Assembly: GCA_038531315.1 (NCBI GenBank)
Contig: JBCBBT010000019.1
Location: forward strand, 1 to 55,910
Length of the DNA: 55,910 nucleotides
Direction of reading: 5' to 3'
Source of the DNA: JAJFFW01 sp038531315
GTDB taxonomy: Bacteria; Pseudomonadota; Alphaproteobacteria; Caulobacterales; Parvularculaceae
Shown here in pieces: positions 23,840 to 32,566 of the stretch. The notes below the pieces were generated by a model that was not told the origin of the DNA, made no database searches, and saw only the letters and a program-made list of their open reading frames with translations. Made by a program: the position numbers and the translations under genes. How positions within the stretch are numbered: position 1 is the stretch's first letter; each line of letters opens with the position of its first letter.

Positions 23840-25204
23840 ATGACATCACAGGCCGTCGCCGATGCGCAGCGCGATCAGAGCGCGGGAAAACCGCTGGTCC
23901 TTCAGCGCCGCTTTGCGCCGTTATGGACGGCGTTTTCACTCGGCGCGTTCGCTGACAACATGTTGCGTCAGGCGCTGATCATCGGCGTTTCATTCAATGT
24001 CATCACAATGGACGTCTTCGCCAACAAGGACGACGCCATCCCGATTATCGGGTCGCTGTTTGCTGTTTCGATGTTGGCGTTTTCCCCCCTCGCGGGCCAG
24101 TTTGCGGATAAGTATGAGACCGCTTTTATGGCGCGGCGTACAAAGTTCATCGAGATGATCATCATGGCGGTGGCGGCCATCGGGTTTTTCATGGGCGACG
24201 GCCCGCTGCTTATTGCGTGCCTTTTTGCGATGGGTGTGCAATCGGCGTTTTTCAGCCCCGTACGAACCGGCGCGATGCCGAAATATTTTGCCCCGGGCGA
24301 GTTGATCCGGGCAAACGCGCTCTTCAATGGCGGGCTCTATGTAGCGATCATTCTCGGCCTCTTGTTAGGCGGTATGCTGATCGAGCAACAAGACGGCGGC
24401 AGGACGGTTTCCGGCTTTCTCATCGGGGCGGCGGCGCTCGGCTATCTCGCCGTCAGGGCCGCGCCGAAGGCCGCCGCGACCGCCCCGGACATCACGATCG
24501 ACTGGAATATTCGCAAACAGGGTTACACGATCATCCGCTATGCATTTGATGCACCCGGCGTGTCGCGCCCGATCATCGGCTATAGCCTGTTTTTCTTCAT
24601 CTCGACTTTTGTCACTGTTTTGTTGCCGATTTATGTGCGGGACGCGCTCGGCGGGACGGGCGCCGTCGCCACCGCCATCATGGGCTTTTTTGCGATTGGC
24701 GCGGGCCTCGGCGCGGTTGGCGCCTCGCTGCTGGCGAAGGGGCGCAGCGGGCTCGGCTTCGCGGCGTTCGGGATCACCGCGGCGGGCCTCCTGACGCTTA
24801 TCATTTACTTTTTGACGGGACCCGCGGCGGCCGCCGGCGCTGAGAGCGTCAGCGCTCTTGTCGCAAGCCCGGCGGGCGCGGCCATGTGTCTGTGCTTTTC
24901 GCTGACTTCTGCTTCAATGGGGCTTTTCACCGTTCCCTTGCAGGCGGCCGTTCAACGCCGCGCCCCGGCGGAGCGCCGCGCGCGCATTCTCGCGGCGAAC
25001 AACATGATGGTTGCGGCGATGGCGTTTATCGGCTCGAACGCTGTTCTCGTCGTTACACGGACGGACCTCACGCCGACGGCGGCGTTCTTGTTCATCGCCG
25101 CCATACAGATCCTGATTGCCCTTTACATGTTTCGCCGCCGCCGTTCTGTGCCGGAGGGGCTTTATGACGAAGCGCTCAAACAAGCGAGCGGCGCTAAAGA
25201 CTAA
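23840..25204 (+). CDS. MFS transporter, lysophospholipid-transporter (LplT)-like
   Basis: The 454-residue protein has 10-12 hydrophobic helices and begins with FAPLWTAFSLGAFADNMLRQALIIGVSF, resembling the N-terminus of LplT and of the transporter half of Aas-like fusions (..FLGAFNDNLFK..). RTGAMPKYFAPGELIRANALFNGG is another family feature. The ATG at 23840 (preceded by AGAGGG) is chosen over an ATG at 23810. Following an acyltransferase in the same operon, it likely flips lysophospholipid inward for reacylation, as LplT-Aas does in enterobacteria; this role is inference. Confidence 0.82.
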   Translation: MTSQAVADAQRDQSAGKPLVLQRRFAPLWTAFSLGAFADNMLRQALIIGVSFNVITMDVFANKDDAIPIIGSLFAVSMLAFSPLAGQFADKYETAFMARRTKFIEMIIMAVAAIGFFMGDGPLLIACLFAMGVQSAFFSPVRTGAMPKYFAPGELIRANALFNGGLYVAIILGLLLGGMLIEQQDGGRTVSGFLIGAAALGYLAVRAAPKAAATAPDITIDWNIRKQGYTIIRYAFDAPGVSRPIIGYSLFFFISTFVTVLLPIYVRDALGGTGAVATAIMGFFAIGAGLGAVGASLLAKGRSGLGFAAFGITAAGLLTLIIYFLTGPAAAAGAESVSALVASPAGAAMCLCFSLTSASMGLFTVPLQAAVQRRAPAERRARILAANNMMVAAMAFIGSNAVLVVTRTDLTPTAAFLFIAAIQILIALYMFRRRRSVPEGLYDEALKQASGAKD

Positions 25205-25210
25205 TGCGCC

Positions 25211-26791
25211 CTAGAACGACAACGCCTGCGCACGGTGAACGTGCTCAAGACCGCGCACCTTCTGGAGAATTTCGTCCGTCACCGGCGCATCAACAGCCAG
25301 CAGCGCAATAGCGTCGCCGCCCTCATGGTCGCGCCCAAGATTGAAGGTCGCGATGTTGACGCCCGCCTCGCCCAGCGCGTGCCCAAGCGCGCCGATAAAG
25401 CCGGGCTTGTCTTCGTTTGTCACATAGAGCATGTGCGGCGCGAAGCTCGCCTCCATCTCAACGCCCTTGATTTCAACAATCCGCGGGGACGGGCCGAAAA
25501 GCGTGCCGGCGATGGTCCGGTCATTGTTTTCCGTCACAATGCGCAGACGGATGATCGAGCCGAAATTCTGCGCATCATCACGATAGGTTTCCGCAATGGC
25601 GACGCCGCGTTCCTTGGCGATCATCGGCGCATTGACGATATTGACTTCCGCCAGCATCGGCTTCAGGACGCTCGCAATCGCCGCCGCCGTCAACGGGCGC
25701 GTGTTGAGTTTGGCGACATCGCCGGCATAGACAATTTCGATCGCCTTGACGCTTGTCGATGTCAGCTGCCCGGCGAAAGCGCCGATTTTTTCCGCAAGAT
25801 CGATGAACGGCTTGAGCCGCGGCGCTTCTTCGGCGGTGACAGACGGCATGTTGAGCGCGTTCGTTACGGCGCCGCGCATCAGATAGTCTGAAAGTTGTTC
25901 TGCGATCTGAATGGCGACATTTTCCTGCGCTTCGCGGGTCGAGGCGCCGAGATGAGGCGTCGCCACAACGCGCTCATGACCGAACAAGGCGTGATCGGTC
26001 GCCGGCTCCTGCTCAAATACGTCAAGCGCGGCCATCGCGACATGGTCGCGATCGAGCGCCTCTTTGAGCGCACCTTCATCGACAAGACCGCCGCGCGCGC
26101 AATTGACGATCATGACGCCTTTTTTGGTTTTCGCGAGCGCGTCAGCGTTCAAAATGTTGCGGGTCTGATCGGTCAATGGCGTGTGCAGCGAAATAATATC
26201 GGCCCGCGCCAACAAGGCGTCGAGATCGACTTTTTCAACGCCAATCTCGGTCGCGCGCGCGTCCGTCAGGAACGGATCATAAGCGGCCACGCGCATTTTA
26301 AGGCCGATGGCGCGATCAGCGACAATGGAGCCGATATTGCCGCAACCAACGAGTCCCAGCGTCTTGCCGAACAGCTCCGCGCCCATGAATTTTGACTTCT
26401 CCCACTTGCCAAGGTGCGTAGACTGGTTCGCTTGCGGAATTTTACGGGCGAGCGAAAACATCATTGCAATGGCGTGTTCGGCGGTTGTGATGGCGTTGCC
26501 ATAGGGCGTGTTCATGACCGCAACGCCGGCGGCGGTCGCCGCATCGATATCGATATTGTCAACGCCGATGCCCGCGCGCCCCACCACTTTCAGATTATGG
26601 GCGCGCTCGAATAGATCCTTGCGCGCCTTTGTCGCCGAGCGCACCGCGAGACCGTCATAGTCGCCGATAATCGCGAGCAGTTTTTCAGGCTCCTTGCCGA
26701 GGCCCGGTTGATAGTCGACGTCGACGCCGCGTTCCTTGAAAATATTGACGGCCGTTTCGCTTAATGCGTCAGAGATCAGCACTTTTGGCAT
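25211..26791 (-). CDS. serA: D-3-phosphoglycerate dehydrogenase
   Basis: SerA oxidises 3-phosphoglycerate, the first step of serine synthesis. The 526-residue long form has the substrate and NAD domains (VGRAGIGVDNIDIDAAT; GLVGCGNIGSIVADRAIG, residues 147-162), the catalytic-histidine region ATPHLGASTREAQENVA, an intervening ASB domain and a C-terminal ACT domain (VTNEDKPGFIGALGHALGEAGVNIATFNLGR) for regulation. The frame is open far upstream across serC; the ATG at 26791 matches the family start. It lies 37 bp after serC, forming a serC-serA operon. Confidence 0.97.
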   Translation of the reverse strand: MPKVLISDALSETAVNIFKERGVDVDYQPGLGKEPEKLLAIIGDYDGLAVRSATKARKDLFERAHNLKVVGRAGIGVDNIDIDAATAAGVAVMNTPYGNAITTAEHAIAMMFSLARKIPQANQSTHLGKWEKSKFMGAELFGKTLGLVGCGNIGSIVADRAIGLKMRVAAYDPFLTDARATEIGVEKVDLDALLARADIISLHTPLTDQTRNILNADALAKTKKGVMIVNCARGGLVDEGALKEALDRDHVAMAALDVFEQEPATDHALFGHERVVATPHLGASTREAQENVAIQIAEQLSDYLMRGAVTNALNMPSVTAEEAPRLKPFIDLAEKIGAFAGQLTSTSVKAIEIVYAGDVAKLNTRPLTAAAIASVLKPMLAEVNIVNAPMIAKERGVAIAETYRDDAQNFGSIIRLRIVTENNDRTIAGTLFGPSPRIVEIKGVEMEASFAPHMLYVTNEDKPGFIGALGHALGEAGVNIATFNLGRDHEGGDAIALLAVDAPVTDEILQKVRGLEHVHRAQALSF

Positions 26792-26828
26792 GAGAAAAAG
26801 TCCAGTTTTTTTGAGAGAAAAAGAAAAG

Positions 26829-27983
26829 TCAGGCGGCCGTAACGGACGCAAACGCCCAGTCGAGCCAGGGGCCGAGAAGCGCGACGTCGCTTTTTTCGAC
26901 CGTGGCGCCGCACCAGATCCGGAGCCCCGGCGGCGCATCCCGATAGCCGCCGATATCAAAAGCGGCGTTCTCGCTTGCGAGCATTTTTTCCATCGCTTTG
27001 ACAAAAGCGCGTTGATCGCTTTCCGACTTCGCCAGAAAATCAGGATCGACAATTTTGAGGCACACGGACGTATTCGAGCGGTGCTGCGGCGTCGGGCACA
27101 AAAAATCGACCCAGTCGCTTTCCCCCACCCAGTCGGCGAGCGTGGCGGCGTTCTCATCGGCGCGCGCGAATAGCCCCTCGGCGCCGCCAATCGATTGCGC
27201 CCAGTCGAGGGCGTCAATGTAATCGGCGACGCACAACATGGACGGTGTATTGATGGTGGCGCCTTCAAAAATGCCTTCAATAAGCTTGCCGCCTTTGGTG
27301 AGGCGGAAGATTTTCGGCAGCGGCCAGGCGGGCGCATAATTTTCCAACCGGTCGACCGCGCGCGGGCTCACGATCAGGACGCCGTGCGCCGCCTCCCCGC
27401 CGAGCACTTTTTGCCAGGAAAAAGTCACCACATCGAGCTTGTCCCATGCGAGGGGCTGGGCGAACGCCGCCGACGTCGCATCGCAAATCGTCAGCCCTTC
27501 GCGGTCAGCGGCGATCCAGTCGCCGTCCGGCACGCGAACGCCCGACGTCGTGCCGTTCCAGGTGAACACAATATCGTGGGCGGCGTTGACGGCGGCGAGA
27601 TCCGGCAGCGCGCCATAGTCGGCTGTCATCACGCGCGCATCGAGGCTCAGTTGCTTGACGGCGTCCGTCACCCAGCCCTGGCCGAAACTCTCCCACGCCA
27701 GCATGTCCACCGGTCGCGCACCGAGAAGCGACCACATGGCCATTTCCACCGCGCCCGTGTCCGACGCCGGCACGATGCCAATGCGGTAGTCATCCGGCAC
27801 GCCGAGGACGGCGCGGGTTTTGTCGATAGCCTCTTTGAGGCGCGCCTTACCGGGCGCGGATCGATGCGATCGCCCCAGCGTGTGCGTATCGAGATTTTCA
27901 AGGGACCAGCCCGGCCGCTTTGGGCAGGGTCCGGACGAAAAAGACGGTTGCGCAGGCCTCGCCTGCGGCTTCGGTAAGGTCAT
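26829..27983 (-). CDS. serC: Phosphoserine aminotransferase
   Basis: SerC converts 3-phosphohydroxypyruvate to phosphoserine. The 384-residue alphaproteobacterial type begins MTLPKPQARPAQPSFSSGPCPKRPGWS and carries FTWNGTTSGVRVP, ICDATSAAFAQPL and the PLP lysine in VTFSWQKVLGGEAAHG (Lys192). The ATG at 27983 is preceded by GGGAG; the longer open frame covers the leader RNA. It is first in the serC-serA operon, beneath a structured leader. Confidence 0.96.
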   Translation of the reverse strand: MTLPKPQARPAQPSFSSGPCPKRPGWSLENLDTHTLGRSHRSAPGKARLKEAIDKTRAVLGVPDDYRIGIVPASDTGAVEMAMWSLLGARPVDMLAWESFGQGWVTDAVKQLSLDARVMTADYGALPDLAAVNAAHDIVFTWNGTTSGVRVPDGDWIAADREGLTICDATSAAFAQPLAWDKLDVVTFSWQKVLGGEAAHGVLIVSPRAVDRLENYAPAWPLPKIFRLTKGGKLIEGIFEGATINTPSMLCVADYIDALDWAQSIGGAEGLFARADENAATLADWVGESDWVDFLCPTPQHRSNTSVCLKIVDPDFLAKSESDQRAFVKAMEKMLASENAAFDIGGYRDAPPGLRIWCGATVEKSDVALLGPWLDWAFASVTAA

Positions 27984-28060
27984 CAAAAAACTCCCATCCT
28001 CACAGATGGGTCGCGCTTCGTTGGGAAAGCGTGGCCCGTAGCGCTTATTGGCGAACCCGG
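27984..28060 (-). ncRNA. Candidate serC leader RNA motif
   Basis: Two hairpins lie directly before serC on the reverse strand: CGCTT/AAGCG (28027-28031 with 28014-28018) and CCCATC/GATGGG (28005-28010 with 27993-27998). The second is followed by AGTTTTTTG, so it looks like a terminator whose 3' arm overlaps the SD (GGGAG). A conserved 'serC motif' of this layout is known upstream of serC-serA in alphaproteobacteria; its ligand or mechanism is not established. I matched it by memory of structure and position, not by a covariance model. Confidence 0.65.
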
Positions 28061-28165
28061 GATTGGGGTCAAGGCGGGGATCGCAAATAACAGCTTTCGC
28101 GCAGGGTTGACCGATTATGCCAAGGGGCCTAGCCCCTCGAGCCGTCACGTCGCCGGTTGCCAATT

Positions 28166-29164
28166 ATGTCCGCTCTTGAGCCCCCGCCCCGAAACGCTGC
28201 GCCGGAAGCCGGCGCAGACAAGTCGCCCGGCGCAAACGATGCGCCCGGGGCTGGGGACGTCCCCGCTGCGGGACCGCTCGACTGGTTCATTTTCGCGATC
28301 ATTGTCGCCGTGGGCGGATCGTCTTTTGCGATGATCCGCGGGGCTGTCGAAACCGTGCCACCCGCTGTCGTCTCGGTCGGCCGCTTGTGGGTCGGCGCGA
28401 TATTTTTGATCGCCGTGATGGCGCAGGCGGGACGGCGTTTTCCGCCGCTGACGCGTAACGGGGCTCTGGCCTCTGAATGGCGCTGGATCATCGCCCTCAG
28501 CCTTGTCGGCTACGTGATTCCTTTTTTGATCTTTCCGTGGGCGCAGCAATTCATCGCGAGCGGCCTTGCCGGCGTCTACATGGCGTTCATGCCGATCTGG
28601 ACGGTGCTGCTGGCCTATTTCTTTGCCGATGAAGCACTGACGCTCAATAAATCCGTTGGCTTTTTGTTGGGATTTGTCGGCGTTCTCGTGTTGATGGGCC
28701 CGGATATCCTGACCGGTTTGCGGACCTCCGGCTTCCTTGCGCAGGTGTCGCTCCTTGTCGCAACACTCGGATACGCGGCGGCGGCGGTCCTAACGCGCAA
28801 GGCGCCCGACATCAGGCCGCGTGTTTTTTCCGCCGGCGCGCTGTTGTGCGCGGCGATTTTCACGACGCCGATCCTGTTTGTCACGGACCTCGATGTTGAC
28901 GCGTGGACGCTGTCGGGCGTTCTGAATGTGATCGGGCTCGGGCTCGGGCCGACGGGGCTTGCCGGCATCTTGCTGATCATCATGATCCGCCGGGTCGGCG
29001 CCGGCTTTGTCGGGCTCGCCAATTATCTGACGCCCGTCTGGGCGGTGTTGATGGGGGCTGCGATTTTCGGTGAGCCGTTGACCGCGCGCCTCATCGGCGC
29101 GCTGGCGCTGATCCTCGCCGGCGTCGCAATCGCGCAACATCGCAATGGTTCTAGATCGCGCTAG
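28166..29164 (+). CDS. DMT-superfamily transporter with two EamA domains
   Basis: The 332-residue protein has about ten hydrophobic helices in two EamA repeats: one near residues 35-160 (FIFAIIVAVGGSSFAMIRGAVETVPPAVVSVGRL) and one near 180-325, the latter ending in NYLTPVWAVLMGAAIFGEPL. It probably exports a metabolite or amino acid; substrate unknown. The ATG at 28166 is preferred over a TTG nine bases upstream. It is transcribed divergently from serC, and its stop shares the CTAG palindrome with the convergent phzF-like gene. Confidence 0.88.
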   Translation: MSALEPPPRNAAPEAGADKSPGANDAPGAGDVPAAGPLDWFIFAIIVAVGGSSFAMIRGAVETVPPAVVSVGRLWVGAIFLIAVMAQAGRRFPPLTRNGALASEWRWIIALSLVGYVIPFLIFPWAQQFIASGLAGVYMAFMPIWTVLLAYFFADEALTLNKSVGFLLGFVGVLVLMGPDILTGLRTSGFLAQVSLLVATLGYAAAAVLTRKAPDIRPRVFSAGALLCAAIFTTPILFVTDLDVDAWTLSGVLNVIGLGLGPTGLAGILLIIMIRRVGAGFVGLANYLTPVWAVLMGAAIFGEPLTARLIGALALILAGVAIAQHRNGSRSR

Positions 29165-30003
29165 AACGGAACCGTCATCCGCCCACGGATGACCGTAACG
29201 GCCTCGCCGCTCAGGATAACCCGCTCGCCAGCGACGCGGCACCCGACGCGCCCGCCGCGCTTTGACGCCTGAAAGGCTTGCAGTGTTGGGCTCTCAAGAC
29301 GTTCGGCCCAAAATGGCGCGAGCAGACAATGCGCTGAGCCCGTGACGGGATCTTCGGGAATGCCTTGCGCGGGCGCGAAAAACCGTGAGATGAAATCAGC
29401 CGGCGCACCATCCCAATCGGACCCGCCGCGCGCCGTCGCAACAACGCAAGCGGCAAGCGCGCCGTGGTCGTCTGCGAAACGCACAAGCGCCGACATATCC
29501 GGCGAAAGCTGAAGAACTTCTTGCGCGCTCTCAAAGACGGCCAGAATATACTGCCCTTTGAAAATCTCGGCGGGCGCAGCGCCCAGCGCATCAGACAGTA
29601 CCGGCATCGGCGCGGCGGGCGTCGCGTTATCGGCCGGGAAGTCCATGGCGTACCCGGCGCCGTCTTTTTCAACCGTCAAAGCGCCGGACTTTGTGTTGAA
29701 AGTCAGCCGGTCCGCCGCAACGCCGCACTCACGCCAAAGCGCATGCGCGGCGGCGAGCGTCGCATGCCCGCATAGCGGCACTTCCTGAACCGGCGTGAAC
29801 CACCGCAAATCGTAGACCGCCTCATCAACCCGGCGCAAAAACGCTGTTTCGGAAAGATTGTTCTCCTGCGCGATCGTCAATAGCTTCTTATCATCCCACC
29901 ACGGATCGCTTTTGCCGAGCGGCAAGGGCGTCACCGCGGCGGCGTTGCCGGCGAATGCCTTGCTGGCGAAAGCGTCAACCTGATAAAAATCGATCTCGTT
30001 CAT
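29161..30003 (-). CDS. PhzF family isomerase/epimerase
   Basis: The 280-residue protein begins MNEIDFYQVDAFASKAFAGN and has the PhzF motif AQENNLSETAF with the catalytic glutamate (Glu47), plus LCGHATLAAAHALW and a second-half counterpart DPVTGSAHCLLAPFWAERL. The family includes phenazine isomerase PhzF but most members have unknown substrates; no phenazine genes are nearby. AAGGCGAG precedes the ATG at 30003. Stop codon overlaps the EamA gene stop tail to tail. Confidence 0.9.
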   Translation of the reverse strand: MNEIDFYQVDAFASKAFAGNAAAVTPLPLGKSDPWWDDKKLLTIAQENNLSETAFLRRVDEAVYDLRWFTPVQEVPLCGHATLAAAHALWRECGVAADRLTFNTKSGALTVEKDGAGYAMDFPADNATPAAPMPVLSDALGAAPAEIFKGQYILAVFESAQEVLQLSPDMSALVRFADDHGALAACVVATARGGSDWDGAPADFISRFFAPAQGIPEDPVTGSAHCLLAPFWAERLESPTLQAFQASKRGGRVGCRVAGERVILSGEAVTVIRGRMTVPF

Positions 30004-30130
30004 TGGCTCGCCTTGCATTCCCAAAATTCTTCTCCCGCGCCATTCGCGACTCTGTAACAGTGGCGGGGCGGCGCGCGGATTTCAAACGACAATATATCGT
30101 CAGGGTTTTAGGCTTTCTGAGGGCGCATGC

Positions 30131-30955
30131 TCAGGACGGCTTATCGCCGTCGGCGCGCACGGCTGCTCCGGCGCCCGCGTGATTAAGCGGCGCAGCCCCA
30201 TCGCCAAAGCCCGGGGCCAGGCGGATCGCCGCGCGCACAAACCCAATCGCCGCTTGCGTCGCAGTCTCTACGCGATCGCCATACGCGAGGCGCGTCGCAA
30301 GCGCGGAGGCGAGCGTGCACCCGGTGCCATGGAGCGCCCGATCGCCGATCCGCTCATTGGCGAAACGCGATACGCCGTCTGCGGTGACGAGAAAATCTGT
30401 GATGGTCCCGCCCACAAGATGCGCGCCCTTCACGAGCGCCGCCCTTGCGCCCGCCTCACGAAGCGCTTCGCCGGCGGCCTGCGCGCCATTGCTATCGGCG
30501 ATAGCGCGGCCCGTCAGGGCGCTCGCCTCGTCGATATTCGGGGTAAGGACGGTCGCGATCGGCGCAAGGCGATCCATGATCGCGCCCGCCATGCCGTCGG
30601 ACGCCAATGCGTCGCCGCTGGTGGCGATCAGAACCGGATCGACAACAATCGGCGTGCTGGCCGCGTGCGGGGTGAGTATGTCGGCAATCGCCGCCGCAGC
30701 CTCAATATCGCCAATCATCCCGATTTTGACCGCATCAACACCAATGTCTGTGATCACCGCATCGATCTGGTCACGGATAAAGCTGGCGTCCTGCATCCGC
30801 ACCGACTGAACGCCGCGCGTATTTTGCACGGTCAGCGCCGTAATCGCAGCCGCCGCATAACCGCCGAGCGCCGTCACCGTTTTGATATCGGCCTGAACGC
30901 CGGCGCCGCCGGACGGATCAGAGCCGGCGATAACAAGGACGCGCGCCTGCATCAC
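30131..30955 (-). CDS. thiD: Hydroxymethylpyrimidine / phosphomethylpyrimidine kinase
   Basis: ThiD phosphorylates HMP twice for thiamine pyrophosphate synthesis. The 274-residue protein has VLVIAGSDPSGGAGVQADIKT at the start, ALTVQNTRGVQSV and the ATP/anion-hole motif RALHGTGCTLASALAT. It is 9 bp downstream of glmM in the same direction. ThiE, which uses its product, is encoded at 51821-52486. Confidence 0.95.
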   Translation of the reverse strand: MMQARVLVIAGSDPSGGAGVQADIKTVTALGGYAAAAITALTVQNTRGVQSVRMQDASFIRDQIDAVITDIGVDAVKIGMIGDIEAAAAIADILTPHAASTPIVVDPVLIATSGDALASDGMAGAIMDRLAPIATVLTPNIDEASALTGRAIADSNGAQAAGEALREAGARAALVKGAHLVGGTITDFLVTADGVSRFANERIGDRALHGTGCTLASALATRLAYGDRVETATQAAIGFVRAAIRLAPGFGDGAAPLNHAGAGAAVRADGDKPS

Positions 30956-30964
30956 GCGGCGGCC

Positions 30965-32362
30965 TTACTGTGCGGCTTTTTCAACGGCGGCGCAGATGTC
31001 ATCGACGACCGCGGCGACCTTGTCGCCATCCTCGCCCTCGCCCATCACGCGGATCAGCGGTTCGGTGCCGGATTTTCGAATGACCAGCCGGCCCGCAGCG
31101 CCAAGCGCCGCCTCGCCTTTGCTGATCGCGTCACGCACGCCCGCGGCCTGTAAAGGATCGCCGGTCTTAAAGCGCACATTTTTCAGGAGCTGCGGAAACG
31201 GCTCGAACAGACTGCACGCGGCGCTCACAGGACGCCCCTCGCCGACGACTACCGCCAGGACCTGAAGCGCCGTGACAAGGCCGTCTCCAGTGGTCGCATA
31301 ATCGCTTAAAATAACGTGTCCGGACGGTTCGCCTCCGACATTCATATCGCGCGCGCGCATCGCCTCAACGACATAACGGTCGCCAACTTTGGTGCGCAAC
31401 AGTTCGAGGCCGGCGCCGTTCAGGAACTTTTCAAGACCCAAATTCGCCATCACCGTCGAAGCAACGCCGCCGCCGCGCAGTGTTTCTTTCTTTTGCCAGG
31501 ACCGCGCAATAAGCGCGAGGATCTGATCGCCGTCGATGATGCGCCCTTTTTCATCGCTGATGATGACGCGATCAGCGTCCCCGTCGAGGGCGATCCCCAT
31601 ATCGGCGCGATATTCCAGCACCGCATCCTGCATGCGCTTGGTCGATGTCGACCCACATTCATCGTTGATGTTGAACCCGTTCGGCTCAACGCCGATGCTC
31701 TTCACTTCCGCGCCCAGCTCCCAAAGGACTGTCGGCGCGACCTTGTAGCCGGCGCCGTTCGCGCAATCGACAACCACTCTCAATCCGTCGAGGGACAGGC
31801 GTTTCGGGAAGACGTTTTTCGCAAATTCAATATAGCGTGCGCCCGCATCGTCAATGCGCTTGACGCGGCCAAGATCGCGCGACGCGGCAAGCCCGGTCTC
31901 CGGCGCGTCGCTCATCAGGCGCTCGATCTTCAGCTCCATCGCGTCTGAGAGTTTGTAGCCGTCCGGCCCGAAAAACTTGACGCCATTATCATGGTACGGA
32001 TTGTGCGACGCCGATATCATGACGCCGAGATCAGCGCGCATCGACCGTGTCAACATCGCCATCGCCGGCGTCGGCAGCGGTCCCAACAAAAACACATCCA
32101 TGCCGGACGCCGCAAAGCCTGCGGTCAGCGCCGGCTCGATCATGTAGCCGGAGAGCCGTGTGTCCTTGCCGATAACGACACGGTGGCGGTGATCGCCAGA
32201 CTTGAAGGCCCGCCCGACGGCCATGCCGAGCTGCATGATGCGCGCAGGCGTCATCGCGCCGGCATTGGCGAGCCCGCGCACGCCGTCGGTGCCGAATATT
32301 CTGCGCTCGCCGGCGGTCGCCTGCAGCGCTGCTTTAGGAATGCTTCTGTTGTCGCCGTCCAT
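30965..32362 (-). CDS. glmM: Phosphoglucosamine mutase
   Basis: GlmM turns glucosamine-6-phosphate into glucosamine-1-phosphate for UDP-GlcNAc, used in peptidoglycan and lipid A. FGTDGVRG, the phospho-serine loop GVMISASHNPYHDNGVKFF (Ser119), the metal loop ALDGDADRVI and the C-terminal IRKSGTEPLIRVMGEG are all present. At 465 residues it has about 18 extra N-terminal residues relative to the usual 445-450. In many proteobacteria glmM follows folP; here three glycan-type genes separate them. Confidence 0.96.
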   Translation of the reverse strand: MDGDNRSIPKAALQATAGERRIFGTDGVRGLANAGAMTPARIMQLGMAVGRAFKSGDHRHRVVIGKDTRLSGYMIEPALTAGFAASGMDVFLLGPLPTPAMAMLTRSMRADLGVMISASHNPYHDNGVKFFGPDGYKLSDAMELKIERLMSDAPETGLAASRDLGRVKRIDDAGARYIEFAKNVFPKRLSLDGLRVVVDCANGAGYKVAPTVLWELGAEVKSIGVEPNGFNINDECGSTSTKRMQDAVLEYRADMGIALDGDADRVIISDEKGRIIDGDQILALIARSWQKKETLRGGGVASTVMANLGLEKFLNGAGLELLRTKVGDRYVVEAMRARDMNVGGEPSGHVILSDYATTGDGLVTALQVLAVVVGEGRPVSAACSLFEPFPQLLKNVRFKTGDPLQAAGVRDAISKGEAALGAAGRLVIRKSGTEPLIRVMGEGEDGDKVAAVVDDICAAVEKAAQ

Positions 32363-32391
32363 ACTCTTCCAAGCCCTCTGCGCCCGTCCTT

Positions 32392-32468
32392 AACCGGGCA
32401 TTGAGCCCATTAAACCGGCATTGAGCCCATAACCTGGCATTGAGCCCAATGCGCGGCCGGCCGGCCGC
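32392..32468. repeat. Three short tandem repeats and a 16-bp palindrome upstream of glmM
   Basis: GGCATTGAGCCCA recurs at 32397, 32417 and 32436 (20- and 19-bp steps), then a perfect palindrome GCGGCCGGCCGGCCGC sits at 32453-32468. The block lies in the divergent gap between glmM and the rightward membrane-protein gene and is followed by a T-rich run. It may be a regulator-binding array or a slippage remnant. Confidence 0.7.
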
Positions 32469-32566
32469 CAATCACGGGCTGCGGTCAAAAAGCTTTTTTT
32501 AAACATACCGCTTTAGACCATTACCAAACTGCTAATTTTTTCGCTTTCAGAAATTTGGCCTTCACC

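Noticed and set aside
25211..27337. 708-residue open frame extending serA upstream
   Set aside because: The first 180 residues are serC read out of frame. The ATG at 26791 matches the SerA start.
29161..30003. Phenazine biosynthesis
   Set aside because: A PhzF-family protein alone, with no phzA-G genes nearby, does not indicate phenazine production.
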